From Bacteroidales bacterium UBA5206 (GTDB lineage Bacteria; Bacteroidota; Bacteroidia; Bacteroidales; Tenuifilaceae), in contig DHVO01000015.1 in assembly GCA_002412705.1 (NCBI GenBank), positions 3,710 to 24,302 on the forward strand: a stretch of DNA of 20,593 nt. Reading direction: 5' to 3'. Of the stretch, positions 14,498-20,593 are shown piece by piece; positions within the stretch are counted from its first letter, which is position 1; every line of letters begins with the position of its first letter. Made by a program: the position numbers and the translations under genes. The notes beneath the pieces were generated by a model. It was not told the origin of the DNA and ran no database searches. It was given only the letters and a program-made list of their open reading frames with translations.

Positions 14498-15487
14498 ATG
14501 AGCTCAACAACCACTAAGAACATTGCCATACTGGCTGGAGGTAATTCATCGGAAGAGGGAATATCGCTTAAAAGCGCAGCCCAAATTGCAACGTGGATTG
14601 ATACAACAAAATATAGCCCCTTTACCATTCTTGTTAAGGGAGTAAACTGGGTATTAAAGCATCCTAAGCTAGGTGATATTCCTGTTGATAAGAACGATTT
14701 TTCTGTTTCAATTAACGGGGAAAAGCTAATGTTCCATTGCGCCCTTATAGCCATTCACGGTACACCTGGCGAGAATGGAATTCTGCAAGCATACCTAGAG
14801 CTAGTTGGCGTTCCGTACACAACGGGAGGCGTACTAAGTTCTGCCGCAACGTTCAACAAGGTGCTTTGCAAACAAATGGTACAGGAGACCGAAGTAAACC
14901 TAGCCAAAGCTGTTTTTATAAAAAAGGGGCAATCCTACAACGTTGGAGCTATTGCTGCAAAGCTGGGGCTACCGCTGTTTGTAAAACCAGCCGAAAGCGG
15001 TAGCAGCTACGGTGTTAGTAAAGTTAAAAAGGTTGAAGATCTTGAACCAGCTATACAGAGTGCCTTTGCCGAGGATAGACAGGTTATAATAGAGGAATTT
15101 ATTGGTGGCCGTGAGCTTACCTGTGGGGTTATTAAAACAAAACAGCAGGAGATTGTACTTCCCGTTACCGAGATTATAACCAAAAATGAGTTTTTTGATT
15201 ACGAAGCAAAGTACCTAAATCAAAGCGAGGAGATTACTCCCGCACACATTAGCCCAGAGCTAACCCAAAGGATACAGCAACTATCATCGGTTATATATAA
15301 CACACTGGACTGCAATGGTATTGCCCGCGTTGACTACATTGTACGCGATAACGACATTTACTTTCTTGAAATAAACACCGTTCCGGGCATGAGCCAAGCA
15401 AGTATTGTTCCCCAACAAGTGGCAGCCCATGGAATGACCATGACCGAGGTATGGAGCATGGTACTAGAGGATACAATGGCAAGATAG
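14498..15487 (+). CDS. ddl: D-alanine--D-alanine ligase
   Basis: A cytoplasmic ATP-grasp enzyme that makes the D-Ala-D-Ala dipeptide for peptidoglycan stem peptides. The 329-residue product begins NIAILAGGNSSEEGISLKSA, the N-terminal glycine-rich domain with the conserved Glu. It continues with IHGTPGENGILQAYLEL, the ATP-binding PLFVKPAESGSSYGVSKV, EEFIGGRELTCGVI, and the metal- and dipeptide-binding end ARVDYIV, YFLEINTVPGMSQASIVPQQ. All catalytic blocks seem intact and length is normal. It follows the PASTA-cargo-RluD unit on the same strand with its own promoter box, and a strong terminator ends the block. The D-Ala-D-lactate variant cannot be excluded but nothing suggests it. Confidence 0.96.
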   Translation: MSSTTTKNIAILAGGNSSEEGISLKSAAQIATWIDTTKYSPFTILVKGVNWVLKHPKLGDIPVDKNDFSVSINGEKLMFHCALIAIHGTPGENGILQAYLELVGVPYTTGGVLSSAATFNKVLCKQMVQETEVNLAKAVFIKKGQSYNVGAIAAKLGLPLFVKPAESGSSYGVSKVKKVEDLEPAIQSAFAEDRQVIIEEFIGGRELTCGVIKTKQQEIVLPVTEIITKNEFFDYEAKYLNQSEEITPAHISPELTQRIQQLSSVIYNTLDCNGIARVDYIVRDNDIYFLEINTVPGMSQASIVPQQVAAHGMTMTEVWSMVLEDTMAR

Positions 15488-15511
15488 TAACCCGATTTCC
15501 CATAATAAGCG

Positions 15512-15544
15512 AAAGGCTGCCTATTCTTATAGGCAGCCTTTTTT
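15512..15544 (+). terminator. Rho-independent terminator of ddl
   Basis: A 13-bp perfect stem, AAAGGCTGCCTAT (15512-15524) with ATAGGCAGCCTTT (15529-15541), around a TCTT loop and running into a T tract. It closes the cell-wall block. Confidence 0.94.
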
Positions 15545-15872
15545 ATATAGCACCGCTAGAATAGTAATTACACTCGCAAACCCCAGGAAAAATCTTATCA
15601 GTATCCATTTTATAAAACTAGTTATATCAATTTACGTTAAAGAATAAATGCATACAAATCCAATTCGTGTTTTATAAATACCAGTAACAGGTTTGAACTG
15701 GTGATAAATATCAACCCAATTTATAGGGAATTAATTCCAATAAGGGTTAACTTTCTGTTATGTTTACCGTTAGTTTGTAAGGCCTTTGTTATACTCTTAT
15801 TGCATCCTATTTCCTAAGGAGCATTTCCGGTTAAACCACCTTGCTTTTACCTAGTTGCTAAATCAGAGCGTC
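15545..15872. other. AT-rich 328-base intergenic leader before the giant surface protein gene
   Basis: No gene, tRNA or repeat array is visible here. It contains a 12-bp perfect palindrome GGAATTAATTCC at 15727-15738 and a looser inverted repeat ACCAGT (15680-15685) / ACTGGT (15697-15702). TTTG motifs at 15774-15777 and 15785-15788 could serve as -33 elements, but no clean TAnnTTTG follows. The region probably holds the promoter and control sites of the gene at 15873. A TAAGGAG sequence near 15815 is too far from the ATG to be a ribosome binding site for it. Confidence 0.5.
15727..15738. repeat. 12-bp perfect palindrome, possible operator
   Basis: GGAATTAATTCC is its own reverse complement, centred about 140 bases before the ATG of the giant gene. 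A DNA-binding dimer could use it. Chance occurrence in AT-rich DNA is also possible. Confidence 0.3.
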
Positions 15873-18800
15873 ATGAGATCAAAAAATAAATTAGTCATAA
15901 TTTCCGTTCTGCTAACTGCTCTTTTCTCGTTTATTTCGGGCAATGTAAACGGACAATCCATAACAAGTCCCGCCAACAACTCTTCATTTATACATACATT
16001 AACAAGTGTTGCCCTAACGGCAACCCCAGCATCTGGTACCTTTTCTGGACCTGGAGTTACCGATTTAAGCAATGGGAATGGGACATTCAACCCCAATGTA
16101 GCAGGTGTTGGTACACATGTAATTCATTATGCAAAAACAGGTGGAGGTGCTTTTGATGTTTCCATTACGGTACATGTAATCCCAGCGGTAACCTTTGCAC
16201 CATCGCAAACAACATTTTGTGTTGGGGGGAATAATTTTGCCATAGATGGCTATGTGGGCACCCCTGCAGGAGGAACGTTTACATTTTCAGGGCCTGGGGT
16301 TATATCGGGCACATTTTATCCTGCTGTGGCAGGGATAGGAACCCACTCCATTACGGCAACCTACACACTCAACGGAGAGTCTAATAGCGCTTCAGCAAAC
16401 CTAATTGTTCAAGCATCTCCATCGGTTACCCTAAATGGTCTCCAAATAAATCAGTGCCAAACGGAACCCGATTATACCATACGAGCCCAAGATCCTGTAA
16501 CAATGGCCTTTTATACAAGCGGAACTTTTACAGGCCCTGGAATTACAGATAACGGCGATGGCACCGCCATTTTTAGCCCAATTTATGCAGACCTAGGCTA
16601 CCATGATATAACCTATACCTATACCGATGCCAACAGCTGTACTGCTACAATTACACGAACGGTTAGAGTTGGTACAGAGATTTTTATTGAAGACCTTGCA
16701 TCTGCATTCTGCGTAAACTCACCAGTTGATAACTTCACATATAGACCCGACAATGCTGCTGCAGATCCTATTAATAGGGTCACAGGCCCCGGGGTTACCG
16801 ATAATCTGGATGGGACAGCCACATTTGATCCTGCTGCTGCAGGCGTTGGAACCCATACCATAACCTACACCTTTGTTGATGCCATTGATGCATTTATAAC
16901 CTGTACAAACGTTGTAACTCAAATTGTGCAGGTAAACTCTACCCCTGTAGCCAATTTTTCTGGATTAAACAATGATCAGGCATATTGTTTTGGTGCACCT
17001 AACGTTACACTAACAGGAAATTACGCTCCAGCAGGAACTTTTTCTGGCGATGGAATAACGGACCATGGAAATGGCACTGCAACGTTTAGCCCATCATCGC
17101 TACTGGTGGGAACCTATAGCATAACCTATACCTTTACAAACTCATCGGGTTGTATCGACTCCGAAACCAAAACAGTTGAAATACTTCCGTTGCCCACACA
17201 ATTTAATGTTACTGGCGGTGGAACATTCTGCGAAGGAACAGGTGGTTTACCCATTGGACTGGCCAACTCAACAACTGGAATAGATTACACCCTTTACCGA
17301 AATGGCAACCCTGTAGTTCCCGCCAATGTGCAACCAGGAAATACTGGTGTAGCCATAGCGTTTGGGAATCAGCTAAACAATGGGGTTTACACGGCAATTG
17401 GCACAAATACAATTACGGGCTGTTCGCAAACAATGGCAGGAAGCGCCACAATAATAGTTATACCAACAGTCGCAATAACAACACATCCAGCTAATACCAC
17501 CATTTGCGAAAACGGCTCTGCTACGTTCACCGTTGAAGCAACAGGCGACGACCTTCACTACCAATGGACAAAAAATGGGGTAAACATAGGAATTGATAAT
17601 AATGTACTAGTACTAAATAACGTTCCTCTTACCGACGATGGGCATAAGGTTTACTGCACCGTAACTAGTGGAACCTGCGGTGGTCCTCTTGCTACAACAG
17701 AGGCCACACTTTTTGTTAACCCATTAACTCAAATAACCACTCACCCAACCGACGAGTACTTGTGCGCAGGCCAATCGGTTACGTTTGTTGTGGCAGCAGC
17801 TGGTTTAAATAATACTTTCCAATGGAAAATAGGTGCAGCAAACGTAGTTGATGTAGCAGGTAAAGTATCGGGAAGTACAAGTTCTGCCCTTACCATTCAA
17901 AACCTTACTGCAGCCGATGCGGGATTATACTCCTGCGTAGTAACTGGCGACTGTGGAACTCCAGCTCAAAGCAATCAGGCTATACTAACCGTTGACGATC
18001 CCATTGTAATTACCGCCCAACCCACCTCTATTACAACCTGTTTGGGTAGTAACGTATCGTTTAGCACAACGGCAACAGGCACAAACTTAGCGTACCAGTG
18101 GTACTTTGATCAGGATGGTGCAGGCCCCATTGTTCCGGTAGCACTTGGCACGGCATCTAGTCAGCCAGTAAATGGGGTAGCGGCAGCAAATATTGGAACG
18201 TACTACTGCGTTATAAGCAGCCCATGCGGAGCAACAGCAACAACCAACTCGGTTACCCTTTCCATCCTAGCACAAACACAAATTACTACCCCTCCAACGG
18301 GAGGTATTGTTTGCGAGGGTAGTAGCATTAACCTAACAGTTGCGGCCTCAGGTACAGCACTTCAGTACGAATGGTACCTAGGTGGCGTTTTGCTAAACAA
18401 CGGAGCTATAGTAAATAACGCAACCACAGCAAACCTGCTACTAAACGGAATAACCAATGCCTACCAAGGAAATTACACAGTAAGGGTAATTGGCACCTGC
18501 GGAACTGCAACCAGTGCTCCTGCAGCTGTAGTTATTGTTGATGAGCCTGTTGCTTTTACCACACAACCCACAAGCACAGCCATTTGCGCTGGTAGCGATG
18601 CTACCTTTAGCGTTGCAATTACTGGAGATTTTGTAGGATATCAATGGCAACGCGATGTTGGTGCAGGCTTTGTGAATATTGCCGGAGCAACCAACGCCAG
18701 CTACACTGTTAGTGCAGCAGCAACAGCCGATGCAGGCAACTACAGATGCCTTATATCTACAAATAACTGTGGAAATGTATATAGCAACGAGGCTACCCTC

Positions 18801-20593
18801 ACCGTAGCCTCAGCAACAACCATTGTAACCCAACCAGAGGCAACAAAACACGCTTGTGTAGGAAGCACAGTCTCTTTCACCGTTGCGGCATCGGGAGGAG
18901 GACTAACCTACCAGTGGTATAAAAACGGGGTGAGCATAGGTGCCGGAGCAACCGCATCAACCCTAACCCTTGTAAATGTAACTGCGGCCGATGCTGCCAG
19001 CTACACCTGCGAGGTAACCAGCGCGTGCGGAGGCACAATAACCAGCGACCAGGGAATTCTTACCATTGATACCACACCGGTTATATCGGTTCATCCTCAA
19101 AGTAAAAACGTTTGTGAGAATAGCGCTACGCAGCTAACGGTAAGCTTATCATCGGGAACCAATCCTGTTTACCAATGGTACTTTGATAATGGTGGAGGCC
19201 CTGTAGCCGTGGGAATAAATAGCCCTATTCACGATATTCCTGTGTTTGGCGCTGCCAATCAAGGCGACTACCGAGTGACCATAACCAATGGTTGCGGAAC
19301 CTTCTTTAGCCAAACCGCAAGCCTAGCATTGGTTCAGAACTTTACCATTACCACCCAACCCTCAAACACTAATGTTTGCGACGGAGCAACCGCTACTTTT
19401 ACCGTTGCTGCCAACCAACCTGTTACCTACCAATGGAGGCGGAATGGGGTTGATATTGCTGGCGCAACCTCGGCATCGCTGGTGCTAAATAACGTTGCTG
19501 CTGCCGATAATGGCGCGCAGTACAGCTGCTTGCTTACCAACGAGTGCGGCAGTCAGGTTAGCAACGCGGGCACGCTATCCGTATCAACATCGGTAGCAAT
19601 AACCCAACAGCCCCAAAGCGAAGCCGTTTGCCTAGGCGAACCGCTAACGCTTAACACCGTGGCCACGGGCACAAACCTATCGTACCAATGGTATAAGAAT
19701 GGCGTATCGCTAGGCGCAGGTGCAACGGCGGCAGCCTACAATATTGTAGCCTTTGCTGCTGGCGATGTGGGCACGTACTACTGCATAGTATCCAATGGTT
19801 GCGGCTCAATACAATCTAGCAATGCAAACATTACGCAAGGTGTGGTAACATCCATAACCAACCCAACCGATGTTTCCATCTGTGAGGGAACCGATGCCAC
19901 ATTCAGCATAACCGCAACAGGCTCTAACCTTAGCTACGAGTGGAGAAAGAACGACATTCCAATTACCGATGACGGGCGCATTACAGGCGCTACCACAATA
20001 TCACTTTCCATTGCCAACACCGTGCTCTCCGATGAGGGAACTTACAACGTTGTGGTTACCGGAAGCTGCGGATTACCTGCAACATCAACAGGAGCGTATC
20101 TGGATATAACCGCAAAACCAGTAATAATTGCTGGTCCCGACCCACAAACCGTTTGCGATGGAACCGATGTTTCGTTTAGCGTTGTGGCCACTGGCGATGC
20201 ATTAACCTACCAATGGCAGCGAAATGCGGTAAACATTGGTGGTGCAACCAATCCAACGCTTAATCTTGTTGCTGTTACTGATGCAAATGAGGGAATTTAC
20301 CGTTGCATAGTAACCAACTCGTGCGGCTTTGTTACCAGCACATCAGCAGAACTTATTGTTGATGATAACGTGATAGTTAACACACCACCATCAGCAGTAA
20401 CCAGCTGCGAGGGAAGCACCGTAACCTTTACAGCCAGTGTAAGCGGCCCAGCATCAATGACGCTACAGTGGTTTAAAGGGGTTACTCCCATAAGCAACAG
20501 CGCAAGGATTAACGGGGCAACCCTTCAATCCCTATCAATAGGAAACATAACCAGCGCCGATGCTGGCGATTACTGGCTACAAGTACAAAGCAC
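15873..20593 (+). CDS. Giant secreted Ig-like repeat protein (N-terminal 1573 residues; continues past window)
   Basis: I translated the whole stretch and found no stop from the ATG at 15873 to the last base, so the gene is larger than 4.7 kb. The start is supported by a signal peptide (MRSKNK, a hydrophobic core, cleavage near NG|QS at residues 27-28). Three regions follow: five copies of an 81-87-residue repeat with a GTFSGPG...GVGTHTITYTY core (about residues 55-450), a different Cys-containing module (about 453-534), and Ig-like domains of 83-92 residues from residue 535 on. These have the QWYKNG strand and the ADxGxYxC turn. It is probably a cell-surface adhesin or matrix protein. A T9SS C-terminal domain is expected past the edge but not seen. 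No enzymatic motif is present. Its own terminator-bounded position argues for a separate transcript. Confidence 0.9.
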   Translation, partial: MRSKNKLVIISVLLTALFSFISGNVNGQSITSPANNSSFIHTLTSVALTATPASGTFSGPGVTDLSNGNGTFNPNVAGVGTHVIHYAKTGGGAFDVSITVHVIPAVTFAPSQTTFCVGGNNFAIDGYVGTPAGGTFTFSGPGVISGTFYPAVAGIGTHSITATYTLNGESNSASANLIVQASPSVTLNGLQINQCQTEPDYTIRAQDPVTMAFYTSGTFTGPGITDNGDGTAIFSPIYADLGYHDITYTYTDANSCTATITRTVRVGTEIFIEDLASAFCVNSPVDNFTYRPDNAAADPINRVTGPGVTDNLDGTATFDPAAAGVGTHTITYTFVDAIDAFITCTNVVTQIVQVNSTPVANFSGLNNDQAYCFGAPNVTLTGNYAPAGTFSGDGITDHGNGTATFSPSSLLVGTYSITYTFTNSSGCIDSETKTVEILPLPTQFNVTGGGTFCEGTGGLPIGLANSTTGIDYTLYRNGNPVVPANVQPGNTGVAIAFGNQLNNGVYTAIGTNTITGCSQTMAGSATIIVIPTVAITTHPANTTICENGSATFTVEATGDDLHYQWTKNGVNIGIDNNVLVLNNVPLTDDGHKVYCTVTSGTCGGPLATTEATLFVNPLTQITTHPTDEYLCAGQSVTFVVAAAGLNNTFQWKIGAANVVDVAGKVSGSTSSALTIQNLTAADAGLYSCVVTGDCGTPAQSNQAILTVDDPIVITAQPTSITTCLGSNVSFSTTATGTNLAYQWYFDQDGAGPIVPVALGTASSQPVNGVAAANIGTYYCVISSPCGATATTNSVTLSILAQTQITTPPTGGIVCEGSSINLTVAASGTALQYEWYLGGVLLNNGAIVNNATTANLLLNGITNAYQGNYTVRVIGTCGTATSAPAAVVIVDEPVAFTTQPTSTAICAGSDATFSVAITGDFVGYQWQRDVGAGFVNIAGATNASYTVSAAATADAGNYRCLISTNNCGNVYSNEATLTVASATTIVTQPEATKHACVGSTVSFTVAASGGGLTYQWYKNGVSIGAGATASTLTLVNVTAADAASYTCEVTSACGGTITSDQGILTIDTTPVISVHPQSKNVCENSATQLTVSLSSGTNPVYQWYFDNGGGPVAVGINSPIHDIPVFGAANQGDYRVTITNGCGTFFSQTASLALVQNFTITTQPSNTNVCDGATATFTVAANQPVTYQWRRNGVDIAGATSASLVLNNVAAADNGAQYSCLLTNECGSQVSNAGTLSVSTSVAITQQPQSEAVCLGEPLTLNTVATGTNLSYQWYKNGVSLGAGATAAAYNIVAFAAGDVGTYYCIVSNGCGSIQSSNANITQGVVTSITNPTDVSICEGTDATFSITATGSNLSYEWRKNDIPITDDGRITGATTISLSIANTVLSDEGTYNVVVTGSCGLPATSTGAYLDITAKPVIIAGPDPQTVCDGTDVSFSVVATGDALTYQWQRNAVNIGGATNPTLNLVAVTDANEGIYRCIVTNSCGFVTSTSAELIVDDNVIVNTPPSAVTSCEGSTVTFTASVSGPASMTLQWFKGVTPISNSARINGATLQSLSIGNITSADAGDYWLQVQS
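16035..17200 (+). repeat. Five tandem GTFSGPG-type protein repeats in the giant gene
   Basis: The core [ST]G[PD]G occurs at 16044, 16287, 16530, 16782 and 17043, so the period is 243-261 bases (81-87 codons). A consensus unit is a Cys-x-G start, then GTFSGPGVTDNGDGTATF, SPAAAGVGTHTITYTY, and a short linker. Copy 1 has no Cys start and copy 2 has lost the TDNGDG part. At the DNA level the copies are well diverged. Similar units are known from other giant Bacteroidota surface proteins. Confidence 0.85.
17475..20593 (+). repeat. Tandem Ig-like domain array (11 complete, 12th cut by window edge)
   Basis: Domain starts, placed at the I-T-x-x-P strand, are near 17475, 17733, 18009, 18282, 18555, 18822, 19083, 19347, 19599, 19854, 20124 and 20373. 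Spacing is 249-276 bases. Each unit contains a Cys-[EAVLD]-[GN] turn, a VTFxVxA strand, YQWYKNG or similar, an ADxGxYxC turn, and a C-terminal xCG. Protein similarity is clear, but DNA identity between units is low, so this is an old array and not a recent slippage product. Confidence 0.9.

Noticed and set aside
15680..15702. GTTTGAACTGG stretch resembling a tRNA T-arm
   Set aside because: No acceptor stem, anticodon arm or D-arm can be folded around it.
15863..18650. Several 60-80-codon minus-strand frames under the giant gene
   Set aside because: All lie opposite one continuous plus-strand frame with clear repeat domains.
17475..20593. Regular spacing of about 265 bases resembling a CRISPR or satellite array
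   Set aside because: The repeats are similar at protein level only, DNA copies are diverged, and the period matches one Ig-like domain.

Overview
The window looks like chromosomal DNA of a member of the Bacteroidota, most likely a Bacteroidales-type organism. The evidence is a type IX secretion (T9SS) sorting domain on a secreted protein, several Bacteroidota-type -7 promoter boxes (TAnnTTTG), no clear Shine-Dalgarno sequences, and a beta-barrel outer-membrane protein next to nadE. Menaquinone is probably made by the futalosine route (mqnE). No rRNA, tRNA, CRISPR array, insertion sequence or phage gene was found.

Left part, 1-6168. The minus strand carries the first 19 codons of nadE at the window edge, preceded by an outer-membrane barrel gene. 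ispE lies divergently on the plus strand and ends at a bidirectional terminator. It converges there on a two-gene biotin-dependent carboxylase unit (carboxyltransferase, then a very short biotin carrier). Next on the minus strand is a tgt-lptG pair overlapping by 4 bases. The Tgt protein has lost the three cysteines that normally bind zinc.

Middle, 6240-9119, plus strand. A membrane glycosyltransferase 2 gene, which has no ATG start, overlaps an ECF-type sigma factor gene by 10 bases. rsmG follows, then rpmH (ribosomal protein L34, 52 codons) with its own promoter box and a textbook terminator.

Right-middle, 9200-15544, plus strand. mqnE is followed by a tightly coupled unit: a membrane-anchored triple-PASTA protein, a T9SS cargo protein and an RluD-type pseudouridine synthase, joined by 1- and 4-base overlaps. 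A D-alanine-D-alanine ligase with its own promoter box comes next and ends at a strong terminator. PASTA domains and Ddl point to cell-wall work.

Right end, 15873-20593. After a 328-base AT-rich leader, one reading frame stays open to the window edge (at least 1573 codons). It encodes a secreted giant protein with a signal peptide, five copies of a GTFSGPG-type repeat, a transition module, and at least eleven complete Ig-like domains plus part of a twelfth. It is probably a surface adhesin or matrix protein. The cysteine pattern of its Ig-like domains differs from the classical one. This is the least ordinary object in the window.
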